Shown piece after piece: positions 9,028 to 17,285 of a DNA stretch of 64,000 nucleotides (position 1 is its first letter; every line of letters starts with the position of its first letter). A model generated the notes under the pieces. It saw nothing but the letters and a program-made list of their open reading frames with translations. It had not been told where the DNA came from and searched no databases. A program made the position numbers and the translations under genes. This DNA is from Burkholderia savannae (GTDB taxonomy: Bacteria > Pseudomonadota > Gammaproteobacteria > Burkholderiales > Burkholderiaceae), in the NCBI RefSeq assembly GCF_001524445.2, contig NZ_CP013417.1, positions 3,720,001 to 3,784,000 of the forward strand, given 5' to 3'.

Positions 9028-10218
9028 CTACAGCGTATGCGAGCGGTCGCCGCGCGCGAACGCGTCGAGCGTGCCGTCGATGCCGCGCGAAAACGCGATC
9101 ACCTTGAACAGCTCGCCCATCTCCGCCTCGGAAATCAGCTTCTGCACCGCGTTCGCGGCGGGCAGGAAGCGCTGCGCGTCGGTCGGATCGATCTCGGCGA
9201 GCACGTCGGTGATGCCCGCGTTCAGCAGGAAGCGCGCCTGCGACGTGTAGCCGAGCAGATCCGCGCCCGCGCCGACGCCCGCCTCGTAGATCGCGCTGAA
9301 TTCGACGTGCGCGGTGATGTCCTGCAGCCCCGGATATAGGAACGGATCGCCGTGCGCACGGTGCCGGTAGTGGCACATCAGCGTGCCCTGCGCGCGCTGC
9401 CGGTGGTAGTACTCGTGGCTCGGAAAGCCGTAGTCGATGAAAAACGCCGCGCCGCGCGCGAGCATCGCGCACACCGTGCGGACGAACGCCGCCGCCGCGT
9501 CGTGCGTCTCCGTCACGTAGCCTTCGTCGGCGTCGATCTCGACCACGCGCGCCGCGTCGCCTGCGTGCGCGAGCGGCCGGTCGGCGAACGCGAACGCGAG
9601 CGCGCCGTCGACCAAAACGCCGCGCTCGCGCCAGCCGTCCGCATGTTTGACGACGAGCCGCACCGGCATCGCGTCGAGCACTTCGTTGCCGACGACGACG
9701 CCCTCGAAGCGCTCGGGCAGCGCATCGAGCCAGCGCACGCGCGCGGCGAGACCGGGCGCGTGCGCCTCGATCGTCTCGCGCTGACGCGCGCGCAGCTCGC
9801 CCGACAAGTCGACGATCGCGTATTCGTCGAGCTCGGCGCCGAGCGCGGCGAGCGCGTTCAGCAGCCCCGCCGCGAGCTTGCCCGTGCCCGCGCCGAATTC
9901 CATCACGCGCCGCGTGCCGCTCGCCTCGAGCGCCTGCGCGACGGGGCGCGCGAGCGTCTGCGCGAAGAGCGGCGACAGCTCGGGCGCGGTCACGAAATCG
10001 CTGCCGTCGTCGGCGCGCCAGCCGAATTTCTGCGCGCCGCCGCTGTAGTAGCCCGCGCCCGGCGCGTACAACACACGCTCCATGTAGCGCGCAAACGTGA
10101 TCCAGCCGCCCGCCGCGGCGATTTCGGCGCGCAGCGAAGCGGCGAGCGACTCGGACTGCGCAAGCGCGTCGGGGCCGGGAACGGGTAAACTAGCGGGTTC
10201 GTGAGCTTTCGGATTCAT
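9028..10218 (-). CDS. class I SAM-dependent methyltransferase, MidA/NDUFAF7 (DUF185) family
   Basis: A 396-residue enzyme. Landmarks are ARYMERVLYAPGAGYYSGG near residue 45, DFVTAPELSPLFAQ near 75 and the SAM-binding EFGAGTGKLAAGLL near 105, then VVGNEVLDAMPV and FFIDYGFPSHEYYH. This is the family whose mitochondrial member NDUFAF7 dimethylates an arginine of a complex I subunit. Bacterial members are presumed protein arginine methyltransferases. The start is ATG 10218, beginning MNPKAHEP. The frame is open far upstream, but that part is an Ala/Ser-rich shadow of the divergent SDR gene. The start lies only 13 bp from the divergent SDR start. Confidence 0.9.
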   Translation of the reverse strand: MNPKAHEPASLPVPGPDALAQSESLAASLRAEIAAAGGWITFARYMERVLYAPGAGYYSGGAQKFGWRADDGSDFVTAPELSPLFAQTLARPVAQALEASGTRRVMEFGAGTGKLAAGLLNALAALGAELDEYAIVDLSGELRARQRETIEAHAPGLAARVRWLDALPERFEGVVVGNEVLDAMPVRLVVKHADGWRERGVLVDGALAFAFADRPLAHAGDAARVVEIDADEGYVTETHDAAAAFVRTVCAMLARGAAFFIDYGFPSHEYYHRQRAQGTLMCHYRHRAHGDPFLYPGLQDITAHVEFSAIYEAGVGAGADLLGYTSQARFLLNAGITDVLAEIDPTDAQRFLPAANAVQKLISEAEMGELFKVIAFSRGIDGTLDAFARGDRSHTL

Positions 10219-10231
10219 CCCGGCATTGTAA

Positions 10232-11347
10232 ATGACCGCCCCCGCCGACACCTGTGACACATCCGCGGCCCGCACCGCGCGGGTCGTGCTGATTACGGGC
10301 GCCGTGCAAGCGGGCGCCGTGCAAGCGGGCGCCGTGCAGACGGCCGCCGCGCCAGCGGACGGCGCGCAAGCGGCACAGACGCGCGCGAAGCAGACGGCCG
10401 GCGCGGCCGCCCGGGCGAGTGATGCGCGCGCCGGCGCCTCGAAGACGCACGCGGAGACGCACGCGGCGCCGACGAGCGCCGCGCGGGCAGGCGATGCGCG
10501 AGCGAACGTCGCTTCGGACACCGCACGTTCCGGCGGCGCGCCCGCGGCACCCGCAGCACCCGCAGCACCCGCGGCTCCCGGCGCGAACGGCGCGCCGAGC
10601 GCGGTCGCCGCGCGCGGCTTGTCGGAAGGAACCGGCAAGGCCGCCCGTGCCGCACCCGCCGCCGCGCGGCCCGCGCTCGACGCCGCGGCCGTCGGCCGCG
10701 CGCTCGCCGTCGGCTTCGCGCGGCGCGGCTGGGACGTCGCGCTCGCGGCGGCCGCGGGCGGCGAAGCGCACGCGGCCGCCGCGCTCGCCGCCGAAGTCGA
10801 GGCGCTCGGCCGACGCGCGGCGGTGCTCGTCGCCGATCTGTCGGTCGAGGACGACGTCGCGCGGCTCGTCGCCGGCTGCGGCGCGGCGCTCGGCCGGCCG
10901 TCGTGCGTCGTCGCGCAAGCCGCGCCCGTCGCGGACAACGCGCACGACGTCGGCTACGCGTCGCTCGCGAGCGCGATGGCGCGCGGCGTCGCCGCGCCGC
11001 TCGTGCTAGCGCGCACGCTCGCCGACGCGACGCCCGACGCCGCGCGCGAGCACGAACGCGAGCGCGCGGTCGTGATTCATCTGCTGGACGAGGCGCTGTT
11101 TGATCCGGCGCCCGAGCGCTTGTCGCACTCGCTCGCGCAAGCCGCGCTGCACCGCGCGACGACCGCGCAGGCGCTCGCGCTCGCGCCGAAGGTGCGGGTC
11201 GTCGGCCTCGTGCGCGGGCGCGCGCCGCGCGCGGACGACATCGCCGACGCCGCGTGCTATCTCGCGAGCGCGCCGGGCGTGACGGGCGCGACGTTGACCG
11301 TCGACGGCGGCGAGCATCTCGCGCCGCCCGCGGACGAGCGGAATTGA
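10232..11347 (+). CDS. SDR-family protein with Ala-rich insertion and degenerate active site
   Basis: A 371-residue member of the short-chain dehydrogenase/reductase family. The Rossmann start VVLITGA (about residues 18-24) is separated from its continuation VGRALAVGFARRGWDVAL (from V154) by about 125 residues of Ala/Gly/Thr/Pro-rich sequence, including AVQAGAVQAG and APAAPAAPAAPAAP repeats. The glycine-rich NAD(P) motif is thus interrupted. The catalytic YxxxK is replaced by H299-S-L-A-Q303. The C-terminal ATLTVDGGEH matches the family. It precedes folB, a position where pteridine-reductase-like SDRs occur, so it may descend from a FolM-like enzyme. Catalysis as an ordinary SDR looks unlikely. 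Confidence 0.8.
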   Translation: MTAPADTCDTSAARTARVVLITGAVQAGAVQAGAVQTAAAPADGAQAAQTRAKQTAGAAARASDARAGASKTHAETHAAPTSAARAGDARANVASDTARSGGAPAAPAAPAAPAAPGANGAPSAVAARGLSEGTGKAARAAPAAARPALDAAAVGRALAVGFARRGWDVALAAAAGGEAHAAAALAAEVEALGRRAAVLVADLSVEDDVARLVAGCGAALGRPSCVVAQAAPVADNAHDVGYASLASAMARGVAAPLVLARTLADATPDAAREHERERAVVIHLLDEALFDPAPERLSHSLAQAALHRATTAQALALAPKVRVVGLVRGRAPRADDIADAACYLASAPGVTGATLTVDGGEHLAPPADERN

Positions 11348-11428
11348 CGGGCGCGGCCCCGTGCGCACGCATCGACGCCGCGCCGGGCCGCGCCCCTTTG
11401 CATGCATCACCCTTTGACTGGAACGACC

Positions 11429-11833
11429 ATGTTTGCCGCCCTCCTGCATCCCAGGCTCGCCGATTGCCGCAGGCTCTACCTGCGCGACCACGAGGTGTAC
11501 ATGAACATCGGCGCCTTCGAGCACGAGAAGCGCGGCGAACAGCGCGTCGTCGTCAACGTCGACCTGTTCGTGCCGCTCGCGCTGACCACGCCCGTCGAGG
11601 ACAAGCTGCGCGAAGTCGTCGACTATGATCTGATGAAGCAAAGCGTCGCGCAGTGCGTCGCGCGCGGCCACATCCATCTGCAGGAAACGCTGTGCGACGC
11701 GATCGCGGCGGCCCTGCTCGCGCACGACGCCGTGCGCGCGGTGCGCGTTTCCACCGAAAAGCCGGACGCCTATCCCGATTGCGACGCCGTCGGCGTCGAA
11801 GTATTTCGCATCAAGGACGAGGAGCGAGCATGA
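11429..11833 (+). CDS. folB: dihydroneopterin aldolase
   Basis: A 134-residue FolB-family enzyme of folate synthesis that cleaves 7,8-dihydroneopterin to 6-hydroxymethyl-dihydropterin and glycolaldehyde. The family signatures are visible: [21 protein letters not shown] (shared tunnel-fold strands), [24 protein letters not shown] with the conserved glutamate, and [24 protein letters not shown] chose ATG 11429 ([10 protein letters not shown]). An in-frame ATG at 11402 would add nine residues and has no better ribosome binding site. It overlaps ttcA by 4 bp. Confidence 0.92.
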   Translation: MFAALLHPRLADCRRLYLRDHEVYMNIGAFEHEKRGEQRVVVNVDLFVPLALTTPVEDKLREVVDYDLMKQSVAQCVARGHIHLQETLCDAIAAALLAHDAVRAVRVSTEKPDAYPDCDAVGVEVFRIKDEERA

Positions 11834-12825
11834 ATGCGCCCCACACCCCGCATCTGAACGAAGCCGACGCGGCCGCCGCCGTCGAAGTGAACGCCGCCGA
11901 GACCGACCGCCGCACGCTCACGCGCCGCGAGCAGAAACAGGCGTACGAGAACAACAAGCTGTTCAAGCGGCTCGTGCGCCAGGTCGGCCAGGCGATCGGC
12001 GACTACAACATGATCGAGCACGGCGACAAGGTGATGGTCTGCCTGTCGGGCGGCAAGGACAGCTACGCGCTCCTCGACATCCTGATGCGGCTGCGCGAGC
12101 GCGCGCCGATCGATTTCGACATCGTCGCCGTGAATCTCGACCAGAAGCAGCCGGGCTTTCCGGAGCACGTGCTGCCCGAGTACCTGACGAAGACCGGCGT
12201 GCCGTTCCACATCGAGAATCAGGACACGTACAGCATCGTCAAGCGGCTCGTGCCCGAGGGCAAGACCACCTGCTCGCTGTGCTCGCGGCTGCGCCGGGGG
12301 ATCTTGTACCGCGTCGCGGGCGAGCTCGGCGCGACGAAGATCGCGCTCGGCCACCATCGCGACGACATCGTGCAGACGCTGCTCCTGAACATGTTCTACG
12401 GCGGCAAGCTGAAGGGCATGCCGCCGAAGCTGCAGTCGGACGACGGCAAGAACGTCGTGATCCGCCCGCTCGCGTACGCGAAGGAAATCGATCTCGAGAA
12501 ATACGCGGAGCTGCGCGAATTCCCGATCATCCCGTGCAACCTGTGCGGCAGCCAGCCGAACCTGAAGCGCGCCGAGATGAAGGCGCTGATCCGCGAGTGG
12601 GACAAGCGCTTCCCGGGCCGCGTCGACAACATGTTCAACGCGCTGGCGAACGTCGTGCCGTCGCACCTGATGGACACGCAGCTCTTCCCGTTCGCCGGAC
12701 TGCGCGCGACGGGCCAGGCCGATCCGAACGGCGACATCGCGTTCGACGAAGATCCGTGCGGCACCGACGCGGGTGCGCCGGGCGGCGCGAAGCCCGTGTC
12801 GATCGTGCAGTTCGACGATCTGTAA
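11830..12825 (+). CDS. ttcA: tRNA 2-thiocytidine(32) synthetase
   Basis: A 331-residue cytosolic PP-loop ATPase that thiolates C32 of some tRNAs using an iron-sulfur cluster. The PP-loop SGGKDS is at 73-78. The cluster-binding cysteines appear in CSLC (C148, C151) and CNLC (C236, C239). The sequence [28 protein letters not shown] is diagnostic for TtcA. The start codon overlaps the folB stop (ATGA), so the two are translationally coupled. A strong hairpin lies 5 bp after the stop. Confidence 0.96.
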   Translation: MNAPHTPHLNEADAAAAVEVNAAETDRRTLTRREQKQAYENNKLFKRLVRQVGQAIGDYNMIEHGDKVMVCLSGGKDSYALLDILMRLRERAPIDFDIVAVNLDQKQPGFPEHVLPEYLTKTGVPFHIENQDTYSIVKRLVPEGKTTCSLCSRLRRGILYRVAGELGATKIALGHHRDDIVQTLLLNMFYGGKLKGMPPKLQSDDGKNVVIRPLAYAKEIDLEKYAELREFPIIPCNLCGSQPNLKRAEMKALIREWDKRFPGRVDNMFNALANVVPSHLMDTQLFPFAGLRATGQADPNGDIAFDEDPCGTDAGAPGGAKPVSIVQFDDL

Positions 12826-12830
12826 ATGGC

Positions 12831-12860
12831 GGCGCCGCTCGTCGCTCGGCGAGCGGCGCC
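12831..12860 (+). terminator. terminator-like hairpin after ttcA
   Basis: Perfect 11-bp arms (GGCGCCGCTCG and CGAGCGGCGCC) with an 8-base loop sit 5 bp after the ttcA stop. There is no U-tract, as is common in this GC-rich DNA. It separates folB-ttcA from glmU. Confidence 0.6.
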
Positions 12861-12960
12861 CACGCATGCGGCCCCCGCCCCGCCCGGCCGCGCAGCCGCG
12901 CCGGAAGGGGCCCGCATGCTAGAATGACCAGCTTCGAACTCTCCCTACGAAACTGGCGCC

Positions 12961-14322
12961 ATGAATATCGTGATTTTGGCGGCAGGCACCGGCAAGCGCA
13001 TGCGTTCCGCGCTGCCGAAAGTGCTTCATCCTCTGGCCGGCAGGCCCCTTCTCTCCCACGTGATCGACACCGCCCGCGCGCTTGCGCCGTCGCGGCTCGT
13101 CGTCGTCGTCGGCCACGGCGCCGAAGCGGTGCAGGCGGCCGTCGCCGCGCCCGACGTGCAGTTCGCGGTGCAGGAGCAGCAGCTCGGCACCGGGCACGCG
13201 GTGCGCCAGGCGCTGCCGCTGCTCGACCCGTCGCAGCCGACGCTCGTGCTGTACGGCGACGTGCCGCTCACGCGCACGGCGACGCTCAAGCGCCTCGTCG
13301 ACGCCGCCACCGATGCGCGCTACGGCGTGCTGACCGTCACGCTCGACGATCCGACGGGCTACGGGCGCATCGTGCGCGACCAGGCGGGGTGCGTGACGCG
13401 CATCGTCGAGCAGAAGGACGCATCGCCCGACGAGCTGAAGATCGCCGAGATCAACACGGGCATCGTCGTCACGCCGACCGCGCAGCTGTCGATGTGGCTC
13501 GGCGCGCTCGGCAACGACAACGCGCAGGGCGAGTACTACCTGACCGACGTCGTCGAGCAGGCGATCGAGGCGGGCTTCGAGATCGTCACGACGCAACCGG
13601 ACGACGAATGGGAGACGCTCGGCGTGAACAGCAAGGCGCAGCTCGCCGAGCTCGAGCGCATCCACCAGCGCAATCTCGCCGACGCGCTGCTCGCGGGCGG
13701 CGTGACGCTCGCCGATCCGGCGCGCATCGACGTGCGCGGCAAGCTCGCGTGCGGCCGCGACGTGTCGATCGACGTGAACTGCGTGTTCGAGGGCGACGTG
13801 ACGCTCGCCGACGGCGTGACGATCGGCGCGAACTGCGTGATCCGCAACGCGACGATCGCCGCGGGCGCGCGCATCGACGCGTTCTCGCATCTCGACGGCG
13901 CGACGCTCGGCGCGCACACCGTCGTCGGCCCGTACGCGCGGCTGCGCCCGGGCGCGGTGCTCGCCGACGAGGCGCACGTCGGCAACTTCGTCGAGGTGAA
14001 GAACGCAACGCTCGGCCACGGCTCGAAAGCGAACCACCTGACCTATCTCGGCGACGCGGACATCGGCGCGCGCGTGAACATCGGCGCGGGCACGATCACC
14101 TGCAACTACGACGGCGCGAACAAGTTCCGCACGATCATCGAGGACGACGTGTTCGTCGGCTCGGACACGCAGCTCGTCGCGCCGGTGCGCGTCGGCCGAG
14201 GCGTGACGATCGCGGCGGGCACGACCGTATGGAAGGACGTCGCCGAAGGCATGCTCGTGCGGAACGACAAGACGCAGACCGCGAAGAGCGGCTACGTGCG
14301 TCCCGTCAAGAAGAAGAGCTGA
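12961..14322 (+). CDS. glmU: bifunctional GlcNAc-1-P uridyltransferase / glucosamine-1-P acetyltransferase
   Basis: A 453-residue enzyme making UDP-GlcNAc for peptidoglycan and LPS. The N-terminal pyrophosphorylase domain begins with [20 protein letters not shown] (residues 6-25) and includes QLGTGHAV and YGDVPL. From about residue 250 a left-handed beta-helix of hexapeptide repeats forms the acetyltransferase domain, with the conserved [23 protein letters not shown] and [11 protein letters not shown]. Length matches the family. A TAGAAT -10-like element lies at 12920. glmS follows 62 bp downstream, so the two hexosamine genes are probably one unit. Confidence 0.97.
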   Translation: MNIVILAAGTGKRMRSALPKVLHPLAGRPLLSHVIDTARALAPSRLVVVVGHGAEAVQAAVAAPDVQFAVQEQQLGTGHAVRQALPLLDPSQPTLVLYGDVPLTRTATLKRLVDAATDARYGVLTVTLDDPTGYGRIVRDQAGCVTRIVEQKDASPDELKIAEINTGIVVTPTAQLSMWLGALGNDNAQGEYYLTDVVEQAIEAGFEIVTTQPDDEWETLGVNSKAQLAELERIHQRNLADALLAGGVTLADPARIDVRGKLACGRDVSIDVNCVFEGDVTLADGVTIGANCVIRNATIAAGARIDAFSHLDGATLGAHTVVGPYARLRPGAVLADEAHVGNFVEVKNATLGHGSKANHLTYLGDADIGARVNIGAGTITCNYDGANKFRTIIEDDVFVGSDTQLVAPVRVGRGVTIAAGTTVWKDVAEGMLVRNDKTQTAKSGYVRPVKKKS

Positions 14323-14384
14323 ACGGTTTCCCGGGCGCGCGACGACGCGCCCGCATCATTGTCGAGTTTCGAGGATAGATTCTC

Positions 14385-16217
14385 ATGTGCGGAATTGTCG
14401 GCGCAGTTGCGCAACGTAACATCGTTCCGGTGCTGATCGAAGGGCTGCGCCGTCTCGAGTATCGCGGCTACGATTCGTGCGGCGTCGCGGTGCTCGACGC
14501 TCACGCCTCCACGCCGGGCGCACCGAAGCGCGCGCGCAGCGTCACGCGCGTCGCCGATCTCGACGCGCAGGTGCGCGAATCGCATCTCGAAGGCGCGACG
14601 GGCATCGCGCACACGCGCTGGGCGACGCACGGCGCGCCCGTCACGCACAACGCGCACCCGATCTTCTCGTCGAACGCGCTCGCGCTCGTGCACAACGGCA
14701 TCATCGAAAACTTCGAGCCGCTGCGCGAGGCGTTGCGCGGCCAAGGCTATGAATTCGTGTCGCAGACCGACACCGAGGTCGTCGCGCACCTGATCCACAG
14801 CCTCTATCGCGGCAACCTGTTCGCGGCCGTCCAGGAAGCCGTCAAGCAGCTGCACGGCGCGTACGCGATCGCGGTGATCCACATGGACGAGCCGAACACC
14901 GTCGTCGGCGCGCGCCAGGGCTCGCCCCTCGTCGTCGGCTTCGGCGAGCGCGAGAACTTCCTCGCATCCGATGCGCTCGCGCTCGCCGGCAGCACCGATC
15001 GCTTCACGTTCCTCGAGGAAGGCGACGTTTGCGAGCTCACGCTCGACGGCGTGCGGATCGTCGATCGCGACGGCGCGCGCGCCGAGCGCGAAGTGCGCGT
15101 CGTCAATGCGTACGGCGGCGCGGTCGAGCTCGGCCCGTACCGGCACTTCATGCAGAAGGAGATCTTCGAGCAGCCGCGCGCGATCGGCGACACGCTTCCT
15201 CAAGCGGAAGCGTTCGATCCGTCTCTATTCGGCGAGAACGCGGCCGGCGTGTTCGCCGGCATCGACAGCCTGCTGATCCTCGCGTGCGGCACGAGCTACT
15301 ACTCGGGGCTCACCGCGAAGTACTGGCTCGAATCGATCGCGAAGATCCCGACGCAAGTCGAGATCGCGAGCGAATACCGCTATCGCGAATCGGTGCCGAA
15401 CCCGCGCTCGCTCGTCGTGGTGATCTCGCAATCGGGCGAGACGGCCGACACGCTCGCCGCGCTCAAGCACGCGCAGGCGCTCGGCCACGCGCACACGCTC
15501 GCGATCTGCAACGTCGCGACGAGCGCGATGGTGCGCCAAACCGAGCTGCAATTTCTCACGCACGCGGGCACCGAGATCGGCGTCGCGTCGACGAAGGCGT
15601 TCACGACGCAGCTCGTCGCGCTGTTCGTGCTCGCGGCGACGCTCGGCAAGCTGCGCGGCCACGTCGACGCATCGCGCGAAGCCGACTACCTGAAGCAACT
15701 GCGCCACCTGCCTGCCGCGCTCAACGGCGTGCTCGCGCTCGAGCCGCAAATCATTGCGTGGTCCGAAGAATTCGCGCGCAAGGAGAACGCGCTGTTCCTC
15801 GGCCGCGGGCTGCACTACCCGATCTCGCTCGAAGGCGCATTGAAGCTGAAGGAGATCTCGTACATCCACGCGGAAGCATACCCGGCGGGCGAGCTCAAGC
15901 ACGGGCCGCTCGCGCTCGTGACGGAGGCGATGCCGGTCGTGACGGTCGCGCCGAACGACACGCTGCTCGAGAAGCTGAAGTCGAACATGCAGGAAGTGCG
16001 CGCGCGCGGCGGCGAGCTGTACGTGTTCGCCGACGCCGATACGCACATCGTCAACGGCGAAGGGCTGCACGTGATCCGGATGCCCGAGCATTACGGGCCG
16101 CTGTCGCCGATCCTGCATGTCGTGCCGCTGCAGTTGCTCGCGTATCACACCGCCTGCGCGCGCGGCACCGACGTCGACAAGCCGCGCAATCTCGCGAAGT
16201 CGGTGACGGTGGAGTAA
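14385..16217 (+). CDS. glmS: glutamine-fructose-6-phosphate aminotransferase (isomerizing)
   Basis: A 610-residue enzyme converting fructose-6-P and glutamine to glucosamine-6-P, the first step to UDP-GlcNAc. The N-terminal nucleophile Cys2 is in place ([12 protein letters not shown]), and the glutaminase domain runs to about residue 240. Two SIS isomerase domains follow, with [31 protein letters not shown] and [20 protein letters not shown]. The C-terminus ends in the family motif [15 protein letters not shown]. No glmS ribozyme is evident upstream, as expected outside Gram-positives. Confidence 0.97.
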   Translation: MCGIVGAVAQRNIVPVLIEGLRRLEYRGYDSCGVAVLDAHASTPGAPKRARSVTRVADLDAQVRESHLEGATGIAHTRWATHGAPVTHNAHPIFSSNALALVHNGIIENFEPLREALRGQGYEFVSQTDTEVVAHLIHSLYRGNLFAAVQEAVKQLHGAYAIAVIHMDEPNTVVGARQGSPLVVGFGERENFLASDALALAGSTDRFTFLEEGDVCELTLDGVRIVDRDGARAEREVRVVNAYGGAVELGPYRHFMQKEIFEQPRAIGDTLPQAEAFDPSLFGENAAGVFAGIDSLLILACGTSYYSGLTAKYWLESIAKIPTQVEIASEYRYRESVPNPRSLVVVISQSGETADTLAALKHAQALGHAHTLAICNVATSAMVRQTELQFLTHAGTEIGVASTKAFTTQLVALFVLAATLGKLRGHVDASREADYLKQLRHLPAALNGVLALEPQIIAWSEEFARKENALFLGRGLHYPISLEGALKLKEISYIHAEAYPAGELKHGPLALVTEAMPVVTVAPNDTLLEKLKSNMQEVRARGGELYVFADADTHIVNGEGLHVIRMPEHYGPLSPILHVVPLQLLAYHTACARGTDVDKPRNLAKSVTVE

Positions 16218-16232
16218 GCGCGCACGGCCGAA

Positions 16233-16267
16233 CGAGCGATTCGCCGCGCCACGCCGCGGATCGCTCG
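16233..16267. terminator. hairpin between convergent glmS and avidin-like gene
   Basis: 8-bp arms CGAGCGAT/ATCGCTCG surround a GC-rich centre that itself can pair (CCGCG/CGCGG). It lies 15 bp after glmS and 26 bp after the end of the opposing gene, so it could serve both directions. There is no U-tract. Confidence 0.45.
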
Positions 16268-16292
16268 CGTCCCGCACCGAAACCTTCCCGCC

Positions 16293-16676
16293 TCAATCCC
16301 TCACGAACGTATCGGCGCCTGCGTTGATCGACGCCCACTCCTCGCCCGCCTCCACCTGCTGCGTCATCTGCCACAGCGTGTTGATCCTGTCGTTCGACGT
16401 GCCGGGCTCGCATTGCCCGACCCACGCGGTGATCGCCTGAAACTGATCCCAGTGGACGACGAACGCGATCAGATTGCCGTCGACATAGCCGATCAGATCG
16501 CCGCTCGTCGAGCCGCCCTTTTCGCTGACCGCGCTCTCGTACGTGCCCGACACGCTGTCGCCCGACTGCTCGATCCGCATCGTCGAGCCGAGCTCGTTCT
16601 TCCAGGTGCCGGAGAAATCGATCGGCGTGCCGGTGCCGACCTTGACGCGCCTGAGCGCATGTTCCAATCGCTGCAT
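16293..16676 (-). CDS. avidin/streptavidin-family biotin-binding protein
   Basis: A 127-residue protein spanning a full avidin barrel. It aligns by eye with streptavidin at almost every biotin contact: GTWKNELGST (N27, S31), GTYESAV (Y46, S48), W76, ITAW (T83, W85), W102, W114 and D122 in GADTF. The streptavidin S88 equivalent is Ala81. Start ATG 16676 has a near-perfect GAGGAGG Shine-Dalgarno sequence. No signal peptide is visible with this start, unlike classical secreted avidins, and the single cysteine is C89. It is convergent with glmS and stands alone. High-affinity biotin binding is very likely from conserved residues. The biological role (defence, biotin storage) is unknown. Confidence 0.93.
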   Translation of the reverse strand: MQRLEHALRRVKVGTGTPIDFSGTWKNELGSTMRIEQSGDSVSGTYESAVSEKGGSTSGDLIGYVDGNLIAFVVHWDQFQAITAWVGQCEPGTSNDRINTLWQMTQQVEAGEEWASINAGADTFVRD

Positions 16677-16943
16677 CTTTCGCCTCCTCAATTGACGAAT
16701 CGACGGCGGCCGGCCCGGACGGGGCGCGGGTCGCGCGTAGGCGCCATTCCGTCGGCGCTGCAACACGGATATCTAGAACAATAGTTCATCGCTCGTGACA
16801 GCGAGCGCCCTTTCTCCGGAAATTTCGCTGCGTTTCGAGCGGCGGCCGCGCGCGCGACGCCCGCGCCGCGCAACCCGATGCGCGCGCGACCGAAGCATCG
16901 CGAACGGGCCGGCCGCCGCCGGCCGGCCCGATGCGCGGAACGC

Positions 16944-17285
16944 TTATTTCTCGAGCTTCACGATGGTCGGCACGCCGCCCACGTTCTCGACGCGCACCCT
17001 CACCTTGTCGCCCGCGCGAACGCGCGCCGCCATCTCCGCGTCCTTCGCCTTGAACGCCATCGTCATCGGCGGCATCCCGACGTTATCGAGCGCGCCATGC
17101 TCGAGCGTGACCATGCCGGCCGCGGGGTCGACTTTCCGGACCACCGCGTCGGTCAACGCGGCGTCGGATTGCCGCGACGCATCGTGCGACGACATCGGCA
17201 TGTTCATGCCCGCCATCCCGTCGGCGGCGATGGCGGGAGCGGCCGCGGCCGCGAGCGTGATCAGCAACACGATCGATTGCTTCAT
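16944..17285 (-). CDS. cusF: CusF-family periplasmic copper-binding protein
   Basis: A 113-residue exported protein with a clear signal peptide ([21 protein letters not shown]). A Met-rich linker [13 protein letters not shown] follows, then an OB-fold CusF domain with the hallmark [20 protein letters not shown]. CusF hands Cu(I)/Ag(I) to the CusCBA pump in the periplasm. Its start overlaps the cusA stop by 4 bp, placing it last in the efflux operon. Confidence 0.92.
   Translation of the reverse strand: MKQSIVLLITLAAAAAPAIAADGMAGMNMPMSSHDASRQSDAALTDAVVRKVDPAAGMVTLEHGALDNVGMPPMTMAFKAKDAEMAARVRAGDKVRVRVENVGGVPTIVKLEK

Noticed and set aside
10219..10938. N-terminal extension of the MidA-like protein
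   Set aside because: The extension is an Ala/Ser-rich shadow of the SDR gene on the other strand; family members begin near MNPKAHEP.
14323..14384. Possible glmS ribozyme or riboswitch before glmS
   Set aside because: The gap is only 62 bp and shows none of the ribozyme core; proteobacteria control glmS by other means.
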